From Tissierellia bacterium (GTDB lineage: Bacteria > Bacillota > Clostridia > Peptostreptococcales > Acidaminobacteraceae), in NCBI GenBank assembly GCA_012520095.1, contig JAAYOV010000105.1, positions 1 through 64,000 of the forward strand: a stretch of DNA of 64,000 nt, written 5' to 3'. Below the pieces are notes generated by a model. It was not told where the DNA came from and ran no database searches. It saw nothing but the letters and a program-made list of their open reading frames with translations. A program made the position numbers and the translations under genes. Of the stretch, positions 21,610-29,706 are shown piece after piece. Positions within the stretch are counted from its first letter, which is position 1. The number at the start of each line of letters is the position of its first letter.

Positions 21610-21639
21610 TTGCCATCACCTGTGCTTTCATGATAATAT
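21610..21639 (+). promoter_or_regulatory. Likely rpsT promoter
   Basis: TTGCCA at 21610-21615 with TAATAT at 21634-21639 (18-base spacer), or GATAAT at 21632-21637 (16-base spacer). It lies 30-60 bases before the rpsT start, in the gap after lysR. Confidence 0.5.
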
Positions 21640-21671
21640 GGCTCTGTTACAGCATAAAGGAGGTGAACCGC

Positions 21672-21935
21672 TTGGCAAATATTAAGTCGGCGAAGAAGCG
21701 CATCCTCGTCATCAACAAGAAGACAGAGCGCAACAAAGCTGCCAAATCCCGAATGAAAACCTCTGTGCGCCGCTTCAATGAAGCTCTCGCCACAAACGAA
21801 CGTGAACTGGCCGAGCAGAAGTTTATCGACGCGCAGAAGATCGTCCAGAAGACGGCATCGAAAGGAAGCATCCATCGAAATACTGCCCGTCGTAAAGTCG
21901 CAAGAATGGCAAAAGCATTAAACAAGCTTGCCTAA
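21672..21935 (+). CDS. rpsT: 30S ribosomal protein S20
   Basis: 87 residues, a basic helical bundle protein bound to the 16S rRNA body. The N-terminus ANIKSAKKRI and the tail IHRNTARRKVARMAKALNKLA are typical. The start is TTG, decided by a near-perfect AAAGGAGGTGA five bases upstream; a TTG or other weak start fits the known autoregulation of rpsT in some bacteria. A longer in-frame reading to 21528 adds a non-S20 hydrophobic segment and is not used. Followed directly by a strong terminator. Confidence 0.95.
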   Translation: MANIKSAKKRILVINKKTERNKAAKSRMKTSVRRFNEALATNERELAEQKFIDAQKIVQKTASKGSIHRNTARRKVARMAKALNKLA

Positions 21936-21956
21936 ATGACTGTGGACATAGAAAAC

Positions 21957-21979
21957 GGCTATTTTCATAGCCTTTTTTT
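21957..21979 (+). terminator. Intrinsic terminator of rpsT
   Basis: Perfect stem GGCTAT/ATAGCC with loop TTTC, followed by seven T residues, 21 bases after the rpsT stop. Confidence 0.9.
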
Positions 21980-22030
21980 ATTCTCATTCCGGCAAGCTTG
22001 CCTATCATTATCAATTTATAAAGGAACCAA

Positions 22031-22054
22031 GGGCACCGATTATCTCGTGTGCCC
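22031..22054 (-). terminator. Possible terminator at the end of proA
   Basis: On the minus strand GGGCAC and GTGCCC pair across the proA stop codon and are followed by TTGGTTCCTTTAT, a poor T run. It would end the infC-to-proA transcript, facing rpsT. Confidence 0.4.
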
Positions 22055-23272
22055 TTTTCCTTCCAAAATATATTTATTCGACGTCAGTTCTTCCAGCCCC
22101 ATCGGACCTCTGGCATGAAGTTTCTGTGTCGAGATGCCGATTTCTCCACCAAAGCCGAACTCTCCTCCGTCTGTAAAGCGTGTGGACGCATTGACATAGA
22201 CGACTGCAGAATCAACTTCACGCGTAAATTTACTTGCGTGGTTTCTGTTTTCTGTCAGGATCGAATCGGAATGACCGCTTCCGTATTCGCGGATATGCTC
22301 GATCGCCTCATCGACACTTCCCAGCACTTTTATCGCAAGAATTAAATCGGCAAACTCGGTAGCAAAGTCCTCCATGGACGCCTCTTGGATATCCGGGAGA
22401 ATCTTCACCGTCTTTTTGCAACCCCTGAGTTCCACACCGCTCAGAGCTTCTCGGACTTTGGGAAGGAACTCCCCGGCCACATCTTGATGAACGAGCAGCG
22501 TTTCCACCGCATTGCAAACGGACGGACGCTGCATCTTTGCGTTGACGATGATAGGCACTGCTTTGAGTAGATCCGCCTCCGCGTCGACGTAAATATGACA
22601 GTTACCTATGCCCGTTTCAATGACGGGGACTCTTGCATTTTCCAGCACACTTTTTATCAGGCCGGGTCCTCCGCGCGGAATCAACACATCGATCCACTCC
22701 GTTGCCATCATCAACTCTCTTGTCACTTCTCTGGAATTGTCTGTGACAAGCTGAATCAGATCCTGTGAAAAACCGCTCTCCTTCATGCTCGCCCGCAAGG
22801 AATCAACGATTGAGCGATTGCTGTAAAACGCCTCTTTCCCGCCTTTTAAAATGACGCTATTTCCGGCTTTGAAGCACAGGCCTCCCGCCTCAGCCGAGAC
22901 ATTCGGGCGGGACTCATAGATAAATCCGATAACGCCTAAAGGCACGCTCACCTTTTTTGCCACAAGCCCTTCGCGGATTTCTCTCTCCCAAAGCACTTTA
23001 TTGAGAGGAGAAGGCAGCTTAGCCGTCGCCTCTAACCCGCGCGCCATCCCCTCTACTCTCTCCGGCGTAAGAAGAAGCCGGTCTTGCATCGCCTTGTTCA
23101 TGCCCGACTCATGCGCCAATCGCATATCTTCTGCATTGGCTTTGAGGATCACATCCTGATTGTCTCTGATGCCCTGCGCCATTTTCATCAACGCACCGTC
23201 GATCTCTTCGCTCGTCTTATGGATGCTCTCTCTCAAAGCATATTTTGCTCGTTTTCCCATGTGCTCAATCAT
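22040..23272 (-). CDS. proA: Glutamate-5-semialdehyde dehydrogenase
   Basis: A 410-residue gamma-glutamyl phosphate reductase, second step of proline synthesis: NADPH-dependent reduction of glutamyl phosphate. Visible are the cofactor region VPLGVIGFIYESRPNVS, FKAGNSVILKGGKEA, the IPRGGPGLIKSV loop and the catalytic Cys in QRPSVCNAVETLLVH; the C-terminal RFTDGGEFGFGGEIGISTQKLHARGPMGLEELT-type block is split by no gap. It overlaps proB by 8 bases. AAGGAG precedes the ATG. Confidence 0.96.
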   Translation of the reverse strand: MIEHMGKRAKYALRESIHKTSEEIDGALMKMAQGIRDNQDVILKANAEDMRLAHESGMNKAMQDRLLLTPERVEGMARGLEATAKLPSPLNKVLWEREIREGLVAKKVSVPLGVIGFIYESRPNVSAEAGGLCFKAGNSVILKGGKEAFYSNRSIVDSLRASMKESGFSQDLIQLVTDNSREVTRELMMATEWIDVLIPRGGPGLIKSVLENARVPVIETGIGNCHIYVDAEADLLKAVPIIVNAKMQRPSVCNAVETLLVHQDVAGEFLPKVREALSGVELRGCKKTVKILPDIQEASMEDFATEFADLILAIKVLGSVDEAIEHIREYGSGHSDSILTENRNHASKFTREVDSAVVYVNASTRFTDGGEFGFGGEIGISTQKLHARGPMGLEELTSNKYILEGKGHTR

Positions 23273-24071
23273 CCGACTCTCCTTCTATAAAAAGCGTTCC
23301 TAAAGTTTCTCCGTCAAAGAAGCGGTAGAGATCTCGGGGCTGCTCTCCGCTCATCACCCAGGTAAATATTCCTTTGGGCACCGTCAAAGATGCCGCGGCA
23401 AATTTTGTCACCATTCCCCCGACAGCATGAGAGCTTCCCGCTCCGCTGATGCCTGAGCGCACTTTCTTCGAGTTGAGATTTGCCGTCTCCATTTTCACGG
23501 CATCCGGATTTTTTCTGGGATCACTGTCATAAACTCCGTCAATATCGCTGAGCATGATCAACGCATCCGCCTCCACTAACAATGCGACCAAAGCCGAGAG
23601 AGTGTCATTATCTCCCACAATAATTTCTTCCACCGTGACCGAGTCATTTTCATTTACTATGGGTAAAACGTTCATCTCCAACAGCCTCAAGAATGTATTG
23701 GTGACATTTTCTCTTCTCTCCTCGACCTCAAAAGCATCCTTAGTCAAAAGAATCTGCGCTACTTTGACATGAAACTGAGAGAAGAACTTATCGTAAAGAT
23801 ACATCAGTTCGCATTGGCCTATGGCGGCGCACGCTTGTTTTCCCGGAAGATCTGCCGGCCGCTCTGCATAGCCCATTTTCCCTACGCCGACGGCGATGGC
23901 TCCGGAGGAAACCAAAATGATCTCCAGTCCCCGATTTTTCAAATCCGAGAGAACGGTGATCAATTCCTCCAATTTCCTGAGATGGATCTTTCCGGAAGGA
24001 TACGTCAAAGAGGATGTCCCCACTTTGATGACGATTCGTTTTAGTTTCAATTTGTCGACTTTTGTGTCCAT
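23265..24071 (-). CDS. proB: Glutamate 5-kinase
   Basis: A 268-residue amino-acid kinase, first step of proline synthesis. Motifs are VIKVGTSSLT at the N-terminus, ILVSSGAIAVGVGKMGY, NENDSVTVEEI, GDNDTLSALVALL, LMLSDIDGVYDSDPR (here IMLSDIDGVYDSDP) and GGMVTKFAAA. It lacks the C-terminal PUA domain present in the E. coli enzyme, as in many Bacillota. The second of two adjacent ATG codons has the better AGAGG spacing and overlaps the holA stop. Confidence 0.95.
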   Translation of the reverse strand: MDTKVDKLKLKRIVIKVGTSSLTYPSGKIHLRKLEELITVLSDLKNRGLEIILVSSGAIAVGVGKMGYAERPADLPGKQACAAIGQCELMYLYDKFFSQFHVKVAQILLTKDAFEVEERRENVTNTFLRLLEMNVLPIVNENDSVTVEEIIVGDNDTLSALVALLVEADALIMLSDIDGVYDSDPRKNPDAVKMETANLNSKKVRSGISGAGSSHAVGGMVTKFAAASLTVPKGIFTWVMSGEQPRDLYRFFDGETLGTLFIEGESDD

Positions 24072-25084
24072 CATTTCCTCTTTTTCCCTGCCCTTTGCAG
24101 AAGCTGAACGATCAGATTTTCAACGACTTCCGTTAATTCTACGGTCTCCAATCGACTTCGATGCAATGTGTCTAAACACAATTCCAGTTGTTCCAAAAGA
24201 AACTCTCTGCTATGCTCGCCTGCCTGATTTTGGATCTTCCGAAGGACGAAACCGCTGCGCAGCCCGAGAACATTTCCCAGTTCGTTTTGGCTTCGAGAAG
24301 ACTCGGCAAATATCTTCGCTATTAAGAGCTGCTCATAGTTTCGAATAAGCAGAGAGAGTATATTATAGACTTCTCCTGACGCTTTGAGATGAGAATACAT
24401 TTCCAACGCGCGTTCGCTCTTTGCCATGGTGATGGCTTCGATCATATCAAAGACCCTCTCTTCGGCGGGGATGGCCAGCATGGATCGCACTCTCTCCACA
24501 CCGATCTTCTGCTCCGGTGTCGAGAACAGTTTATCGAGCTCGCTCTTGATGAAGAAGAGATCGATACGAGATTGATACTCAAAGTACCGACTTCCCTCAA
24601 TCACTTCTCTCATCGCCTCTTGTGTCATCGTTTTATCAGCGAGCCGGGCCTCTTTTTGAATCCATCCCTGCATCTGCCTTCTGTCTATGCTCTGTGAGAC
24701 GACGGGTGTTCCAAGCGTTTTGAGAGTCCGAACGCTTCCTCCCTCTCGGTCAATAACAAAAGCGATCGTCACTCCTTCAAATAACTGTTCAGCGATCAAT
24801 TTTTTCATCGCCTGTGTCCATTTGATATCCTGCGCACTCCTTACAACGATCAGCCTGTGGTCGCCAAACAGCGACAATGTCCCCAGGGCAAGCTGCAGGG
24901 TCTCCAAATCGACCTCGCCTCCCTCCAAGCGCGTCAAATTTAGGGACTCACTTCCCTCCGGAATCAACTTCCTCGTCAGTTTATCAAGGAAGTCCTCTGT
25001 CAGATACGGTTCCGGTCCTTCCAATATTAGACAGGGCGGCAAGGAGCCATCCTTTAACTTCTGGAGAGCTTCATAATAATTCAT
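24071..25084 (-). CDS. holA: DNA polymerase III subunit delta
   Basis: A 337-residue clamp-loader delta subunit, an AAA+-like protein without a Walker A motif that opens the beta clamp. Family features: the N-terminal YYEALQKLKDG...CLILEGPEPYL block, LTRLEGGEVDLETLQLALGTLSLFGDHRLIVV, and a C-terminal helical collar with LLIRNYEQLLIAK. The start was set at the second of two ATG codons after CCGGAGGA. It follows comEC by 29 bases, the common comEC-holA order, and here runs directly into proB. Confidence 0.92.
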   Translation of the reverse strand: MNYYEALQKLKDGSLPPCLILEGPEPYLTEDFLDKLTRKLIPEGSESLNLTRLEGGEVDLETLQLALGTLSLFGDHRLIVVRSAQDIKWTQAMKKLIAEQLFEGVTIAFVIDREGGSVRTLKTLGTPVVSQSIDRRQMQGWIQKEARLADKTMTQEAMREVIEGSRYFEYQSRIDLFFIKSELDKLFSTPEQKIGVERVRSMLAIPAEERVFDMIEAITMAKSERALEMYSHLKASGEVYNILSLLIRNYEQLLIAKIFAESSRSQNELGNVLGLRSGFVLRKIQNQAGEHSREFLLEQLELCLDTLHRSRLETVELTEVVENLIVQLLQRAGKKRK

Positions 25085-25113
25085 CATTCCTCCGGCCAAA
25101 TTGTAACACGCAT

Positions 25114-27093
25114 TTAATAAGAGCGGAAGCCTGTTTCATTAAAGAAGAAGTTCCCGGACATCCATGTACTGTGATATCGAAGTCCTCGTTTTTCCAATGC
25201 TTCTATGACATGAGGCGAAGGATGGTGATAATTGTTTCGCCCGACAGACAGGATCGTCATCAGAGGCTGCATTGTATCAAGAGCACCCTCATGAAGAGAA
25301 GATCTCGCGCCATGATGAGGAAACTTGAGTACATCGACATAGCCTAAGTCCAAACTTCCCAACACCGCCGCTCCCACGTCGCCTGTATAGAGGACTCTCT
25401 TTCCATAGCACTCGACCAACAACACCAGACTGTCATCATTTCGATCGCTGCCCGCTCTTTGGGGATGATGAACAAATATGTCCACGTCGTCAATGGATAG
25501 AAAGTCTCCCTTTCTCAGAGGAATTCCCATCGACTCTCCTACGGGAACATAGAGCTCTCGACAGGGGATTTCCTCCGCCAGCGCACTGTGATCTGCATCG
25601 AGGTGAGAGAGAATCAGCATGTCTACCTGCTCGATCCCCAGTGTTTTCAACTTCCTAATCAGGGTTTTATCTCTTCCTGTATCAATTAATATACTCCTTC
25701 CGCTTTGGGTCACAATCAGCGATGCGTCTCCTTGACCGACGTCAAAAAAAATGACTCCTCGCTGCATTTTTTTATCGAATACAAGTGTCATCGAACTTAG
25801 AATTAGACCGGCTGCAAGAAACCAAGCTGCCTTGTTTTTTCCCCATGTCCAAGCCGGCTCTTTTTCACGCAATAGAAGGCGAAATATCCAGAGAAGATAG
25901 ATGACAACGAGACTCAAACAAGCCGGAGAGGGCATCTGCACCGAGAATAGAACCACCTGCCTTGTTAGATAGAGTGCTCTTACAAGGCCGGCTAAGAGAA
26001 AGGAAGCAAGCGGCTGAAGAGATGTCCATATGAAAGCAACAGCTATCAGAGAAAGCAAAGGCGCGCTCAGAGCACTCACGATTGCATTGACAATCAAGTA
26101 CACAATCGACAGTCTCTCGACGAAAAGAATTTGCATCGGTAATAATGCAATATTCATCCAAAACAGCTTATACTTTCTGCTCAATCTGAGTCCGGCATAG
26201 GCAATGGTGCCTAAGAGAAAAGAAAGGCTTCCCGCCCATGCGGGATTTATCCATAACAGGATCAGGCAGACAAGGCCAAGCGACTCTGATTGATCAGGTT
26301 TCCTCTTTAAGTAAAAACCGATGCTTCGCACCAGAGCAAGCAAAAGCGTTCTCAAGGCGCTGACATGCCAACTGCTGAGATAACAAAAAAACAATAGCAA
26401 CGAAAACGCAATGATTTCCACTGCCATCCGCGGAAGAGACAAGGCATTTCCCAGCCGGATCACACCTCGATAATAGATTCCCAAGTGAAGGCCCGAAAGG
26501 ACAAAGAGATGGAGCATCCCAAGTTCCTGAAGTCCCTTTTCCATCTCTCGATCCAATCCTTCTCGAATCCCGAAGAGCAAGCTGAAAGCCATTCCCCTAT
26601 GCTCGCCCATCCCTTCCATACGCCGGTGGAAGGAAGAAAGAAGGCGCTGTCTCAGCGTAAGAGGGATGTCGGCTTCAAACTCGGCTTTCATCACTTTCGC
26701 CTCAGCAAAAATTCCTCGTGCTGCATATGACCGATTGATGAACCATCTTCCGTTTTTTTGCGGAAACGGCCGGATTTCAAAGGTCCCCCAATATTCTCCT
26801 TGCGGTAATTTTCCAAAATAGCGATAAGAATTCTCCTCGGTTGCGATCACTTTATCCGTTTGTATGACACCGTGATCGACAATAGAAAAAGCACCTGAAT
26901 ATTCCCCCGCGCAGACATTCGGGCAGATCACGACAGGTAAAAAGCACAAAAGTACCAGCCATAACTTCATTGGAAATAAAGAAAGAAGGATACAAAAAAG
27001 CGGGAGTACCATCCCTCCCGCCGGAAAAGAAAAGGCCAGGCATAGTAGCCAGGAGCCAAGCGCCAGCAGGAAGATCGGCCGTCTTACCTGCAT
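25114..27093 (-). CDS. comEC: ComEC/Rec2 family DNA-uptake channel
   Basis: 659 residues. Short hydrophobic N-terminus, then the Competence domain with many membrane helices (from FLLGLRE-like HRGMAFSLLFGIREGLD through YLLWIFRLLL), then a metallo-beta-lactamase domain: FFDVGQGDASLIV near 450, SILIDTG, LSHLDADHSALA with the zinc ligands, VLYTGDVG and FPHHGARSS. ComEC transports single-stranded DNA across the membrane in natural competence, and the C-terminal domain may degrade the second strand. No other com genes are in the window. Good GGAGGAGGGAAC before the ATG. Confidence 0.93.
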   Translation of the reverse strand: MQVRRPIFLLALGSWLLCLAFSFPAGGMVLPLFCILLSLFPMKLWLVLLCFLPVVICPNVCAGEYSGAFSIVDHGVIQTDKVIATEENSYRYFGKLPQGEYWGTFEIRPFPQKNGRWFINRSYAARGIFAEAKVMKAEFEADIPLTLRQRLLSSFHRRMEGMGEHRGMAFSLLFGIREGLDREMEKGLQELGMLHLFVLSGLHLGIYYRGVIRLGNALSLPRMAVEIIAFSLLLFFCYLSSWHVSALRTLLLALVRSIGFYLKRKPDQSESLGLVCLILLWINPAWAGSLSFLLGTIAYAGLRLSRKYKLFWMNIALLPMQILFVERLSIVYLIVNAIVSALSAPLLSLIAVAFIWTSLQPLASFLLAGLVRALYLTRQVVLFSVQMPSPACLSLVVIYLLWIFRLLLREKEPAWTWGKNKAAWFLAAGLILSSMTLVFDKKMQRGVIFFDVGQGDASLIVTQSGRSILIDTGRDKTLIRKLKTLGIEQVDMLILSHLDADHSALAEEIPCRELYVPVGESMGIPLRKGDFLSIDDVDIFVHHPQRAGSDRNDDSLVLLVECYGKRVLYTGDVGAAVLGSLDLGYVDVLKFPHHGARSSLHEGALDTMQPLMTILSVGRNNYHHPSPHVIEALEKRGLRYHSTWMSGNFFFNETGFRSY

Positions 27094-27113
27094 GTTCCCT
27101 CCTCCGCTCTACA

Positions 27114-28304
27114 CTAGAATTGTATCTTGACTCGGCTCACAAACGGCTGTGCTTCCACATAATAAGTGTAGTATAGGTATTCTCCTGCCGGAAGCATTTC
27201 CACCGGAACTCCCTTTAAGGAATACTCCTTGTACTGGTTGTCGCGGATGACGCGCAGTGTCGAACCATCACTTAAAAAGATGTCCTCGTCCTTAAAGCGG
27301 ATCTGGTCAAAAGAAAGATCATAATACGAAAGAAACTGTGGGTCCGTTCCATAGTAGAAGCGGCCGGCAAAAGAAATGACATAATAACCGTCGACCCAGA
27401 GATCCTCAACAAATGCAGCTGCATTTGCCAGCTCTACGCAATCTCTCAATCGAGTTTCAATATCAATCGCATTCGAATACAGCACGCCATCTTTTTTTGT
27501 CAGATACCGGACTCGTCCCCTCTCATCAAAATGAGGTGAGGTCGTCACTTCTTCACCCTCCGCCGTTAAATGCATCTGTGTGTCGGTGGAGGTCTCAATA
27601 AAATATACTCCGAGTCTTGTCGGAGTGGAGCTGTCTCCGTACAAGACGACGGCCTCTGTCGGCGAGGCGCTCAAAAAGCATCCTTCCTCGATGCTGAGCA
27701 ATTCTTTTGTCTCGTTGATATAGATCTCAAAAGTATTGTCCTCATCATCCGAGACAACATAATACTGAGTTCCGTTTACAAGGAATATGCCTTCGAGGGA
27801 TGTGACAGGCATTTCTTCCGTGTTTTCAAGAAGCCTCTGCACTGTATTTCGGATCGGACTCAAAAGCTGCACGCCTTCAGAATTGAGAAAGAGAATATTG
27901 TCTTTGAGATAGTGAATGTCGCTGACACCCTGAGCAAGGACAATAATCTCCTCTCCATCGATCTGGACAAGATCCGTCCCACGCATACCGTAGAATAGAT
28001 TATCCCGGACATATCCGACATCGATCGCCTCTTCGGACCGAATAAGAATTTGTTCTTCCCAGTTCACCTCTGCAGGGACATCACCGACATAGATAACCCC
28101 ATCGTATTCGATCAATCCGTCGGGACTGTATATAGCAATCTCAGGCTGCTCCTGATCAATGCCGTCACCGAGATCCGTCGCCACTTCAAAATTCTCCTCA
28201 TTTGAATTCAAAGGCGCCTTCTTATCACGAAAAAACACGGCCCACGAAAAAAAAACCAATAGACTTACAAGTATGACTCCAAACGCGATTGCTCGATTTT
28301 TCAT
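27114..28304 (-). CDS. Membrane-anchored beta-rich exported protein
   Basis: 396 residues from the ATG that follows GGGAGAAAC; the upstream in-frame extension overlaps rplT and is rejected. Residues 5-25 form one hydrophobic anchor (AIAFGVILVSLLVFFSWAVFF), and the rest is acidic and rich in alternating Tyr, Val, Ile and Gly blades (YDGVIYVGDV, DNLFYGMRG, DNILFLNSEG, DGYYVISFAGRFYYG), suggesting a beta-propeller like the DUF5050 proteins. It sits between rplT and comEC, and the rplT terminator overlaps its leader, so its expression depends on read-through or its own promoter. No function is recognised. Confidence 0.7.
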   Translation of the reverse strand: MKNRAIAFGVILVSLLVFFSWAVFFRDKKAPLNSNEENFEVATDLGDGIDQEQPEIAIYSPDGLIEYDGVIYVGDVPAEVNWEEQILIRSEEAIDVGYVRDNLFYGMRGTDLVQIDGEEIIVLAQGVSDIHYLKDNILFLNSEGVQLLSPIRNTVQRLLENTEEMPVTSLEGIFLVNGTQYYVVSDDEDNTFEIYINETKELLSIEEGCFLSASPTEAVVLYGDSSTPTRLGVYFIETSTDTQMHLTAEGEEVTTSPHFDERGRVRYLTKKDGVLYSNAIDIETRLRDCVELANAAAFVEDLWVDGYYVISFAGRFYYGTDPQFLSYYDLSFDQIRFKDEDIFLSDGSTLRVIRDNQYKEYSLKGVPVEMLPAGEYLYYTYYVEAQPFVSRVKIQF

Positions 28305-28314
28305 TGTTTCTCCC

Positions 28315-28343
28315 AAAAAAAAGATACACGCAGAGTGTATCTT
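28315..28343 (-). terminator. Intrinsic terminator after rplT
   Basis: Perfect 9-bp stem AAGATACAC/GTGTATCTT with a 5-base loop and a run of about 8 T. The first arm overlaps the rplT stop codon, and the T run ends just before the ribosome binding site of the next gene, so it partly insulates the comEC run. Confidence 0.9.
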
Positions 28344-28695
28344 AAGAATTCGACTTGATGCGCTCAACCAAACTTGTAAAAGCTGCCGGATCATTGACTG
28401 CCATATCTGCGAGAATCTTTCGGTTGATAGTGATCCCCTGATTTTTCAGTCCATGCATGAAGGTGCTGTATGTCATGCCGTTGATGCGGCTGGCCGCATT
28501 GATGCGGGTAATCCAGAGCTTTCTGAAATCCCTTCTTCGGAGCTTGCGACCGACAAATTGTGAGCGCAGGCTTCGCATGACAGCGATATTAGCCGCTCGG
28601 AACACCTTGCTCTTCTGTCCGTAAAAACCTTTTGCCTGTTTGAGGACTTTCTTATGTTTTTTCTTGGCGTTAACTGCGCCTTTCACTCTTGCCAT
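28342..28695 (-). CDS. rplT: 50S ribosomal protein L20
   Basis: 117 residues, basic N-terminal arm [25 protein letters not shown] and the globular part [27 protein letters not shown]20 is an assembly protein for 23S rRNA and, in Bacillota, the repressor of its own operon through the leader (established for B. subtilis). Confidence 0.97.
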   Translation of the reverse strand: MARVKGAVNAKKKHKKVLKQAKGFYGQKSKVFRAANIAVMRSLRSQFVGRKLRRRDFRKLWITRINAASRINGMTYSTFMHGLKNQGITINRKILADMAVNDPAAFTSLVERIKSNS

Positions 28696-28714
28696 GATTT
28701 ATCTCCTCCCGATC

Positions 28715-28909
28715 CTAATAAGGCATCCCGCTGTCGATGCGCTTCTGATCTCCCGCGGAAACAATGGCGCTCTTGCGAAGTTTGCGTTTAACATTGGATG
28801 ATTTGTGTCCTAATTTGTGACGCATGCCCTGCTGCTGTCTCTTGAGTTTACCTGATCCGGTTCTCTTAAAGCGTTTGGCAATGCTCTTTCTTGTTTTCAT
28901 TTTCGTCAT
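28715..28909 (-). CDS. rpmI: 50S ribosomal protein L35
   Basis: 64 residues, very basic: [22 protein letters not shown] at the N-terminus and [14 protein letters not shown] at the end. Middle gene of infC-rpmI-rplT; GGAGAG precedes the ATG by 5 bases. Confidence 0.97.
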   Translation of the reverse strand: MTKMKTRKSIAKRFKRTGSGKLKRQQQGMRHKLGHKSSNVKRKLRKSAIVSAGDQKRIDSGMPY

Positions 28910-28918
28910 GGTTCTCTC

Positions 28919-29428
28919 CTATTTCTTAACCGGAGTAAAAAAGGCGACGACGCTGCGCCCTTCAATGCTTGGGCGTTTGTCCAGCTCTCCGTACTCCTTG
29001 ATCATCTCTGCAAATCTCTCAACGACTTCTACCCCCAGTTCTTTGCGACTGAGCTGACGGCCGCGAAATCGCAGAGATACTTTGAGGCGATCTCCCGCCT
29101 CGAGGAATCGAATCGCGTGTTTTGCCTTAGTCTCCATATCGCCGCCGTCGATATTGACGCTGAGGCGAATTTCCTTAACTTGGATAATGCGCTGTTTTTT
29201 TCTGGCTTCTTTTTCCATCTTCGACTGTTCGTACTTGTACTTTCCATAGTCCATGATTTTACACACGGGTGGACGCGCTTGCGGCGCTATTTTTACCAGG
29301 TCCAGCTTTGCTTCATCCGCTGCTTCCAATGCCTCTTGTATAGAGACAATTCCTATTTGTCGACCGTCTACATTGATCAGTCTGACTTCACGATCGCGAA
29401 TTTCCTCATTAATTTCTGTCTTTTTTAT
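28919..29428 (-). CDS. infC: Translation initiation factor IF-3, AUA start
   Basis: 169 residues from the proposed start. Two-domain IF-3: the N-terminal domain EINEEIRDREVRLINVDGRQIGIVS, the basic linker YKYEQSKMEKEARKKQR, and the C-terminal domain KEIRLSVNIDGGDMETK...VSLRFRGRQLSRKELG. The start is set at ATA (29428-29426), because GGAGG lies exactly 5 bases upstream and the length then matches relatives. An in-frame ATG further upstream would have to be read through the terminator hairpin and has no Shine-Dalgarno sequence. infC is known for rare starts (AUU in E. coli and B. subtilis) that allow IF-3 to limit its own synthesis. Confidence 0.92.
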   Translation of the reverse strand: MKKTEINEEIRDREVRLINVDGRQIGIVSIQEALEAADEAKLDLVKIAPQARPPVCKIMDYGKYKYEQSKMEKEARKKQRIIQVKEIRLSVNIDGGDMETKAKHAIRFLEAGDRLKVSLRFRGRQLSRKELGVEVVERFAEMIKEYGELDKRPSIEGRSVVAFFTPVKK

Positions 29429-29438
29429 ACCTGCCTCC

Positions 29439-29468
29439 AAAAAAAATGCGGACATTTTGCCCGCATTT
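29439..29468 (-). terminator. Attenuator hairpin in front of infC
   Basis: On the minus strand an 11-bp stem with one G-U pair (29468-29458 with 29454-29444), a 3-base loop and eight T. It ends one base before the infC Shine-Dalgarno sequence, so it controls read-through into infC-rpmI-rplT. Confidence 0.9.
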
Positions 29469-29545
29469 CTACCGAATTCATACACTTGCTATGAACCCAT
29501 GGCTTCAGCCATCAGGTGAGAAAGGGGGCTTTCTGCTTGTTAACA
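29439..29545 (-). ncRNA. infC-rpmI-rplT leader (L20-leader type)
   Basis: The transcript from the promoter at 29552-29580 has about 100 bases of leader containing small hairpins (ATGGCT/AGCCAT near 29495-29510, TTCATA/TATGAA near 29474-29492) before the attenuator. The gene order and position match the B. subtilis leader in which L20 binding forces termination. I infer the same mechanism; I could not verify the L20 site itself. Confidence 0.65.
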
Positions 29546-29551
29546 GTGTAA

Positions 29552-29580
29552 ATACTATCAAGAATATTAGCATGTGTCAA
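29552..29580 (-). promoter_or_regulatory. Promoter of infC-rpmI-rplT
   Basis: Consensus -35 TTGACA (29580-29575) and -10 TAGTAT (29557-29552), spacer 17. The decamer AACTTGACAC that contains the -35 is repeated 27 bases upstream (29601-29610) without a matching -10. Confidence 0.85.
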
Positions 29581-29620
29581 GTTTTGAATTGAATAGGGTC
29601 GTGTCAAGTTGTTGTAGGTC

Positions 29621-29679
29621 AACACAATCGTATGCAAATGCACGCCATTGTGTTTGTCTCCTTCATTTAGACAAACACA
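29621..29679. repeat. Overlapping inverted repeats between thrS and infC
   Basis: A perfect 11-bp stem (29649-29659 with 29669-29679, TGTGTTTGTCT/AGACAAACACA, 9-base loop) shares its left arm with a second perfect 8-bp inverted repeat (29621-29628 with 29647-29654, AACACAAT/ATTGTGTT). The two pairings exclude each other. No T run follows on either strand. It lies after the thrS stop. Confidence 0.6.
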
Positions 29680-29706
29680 GCGACAAATACGAAGCCTTTA
29701 TGTGTT

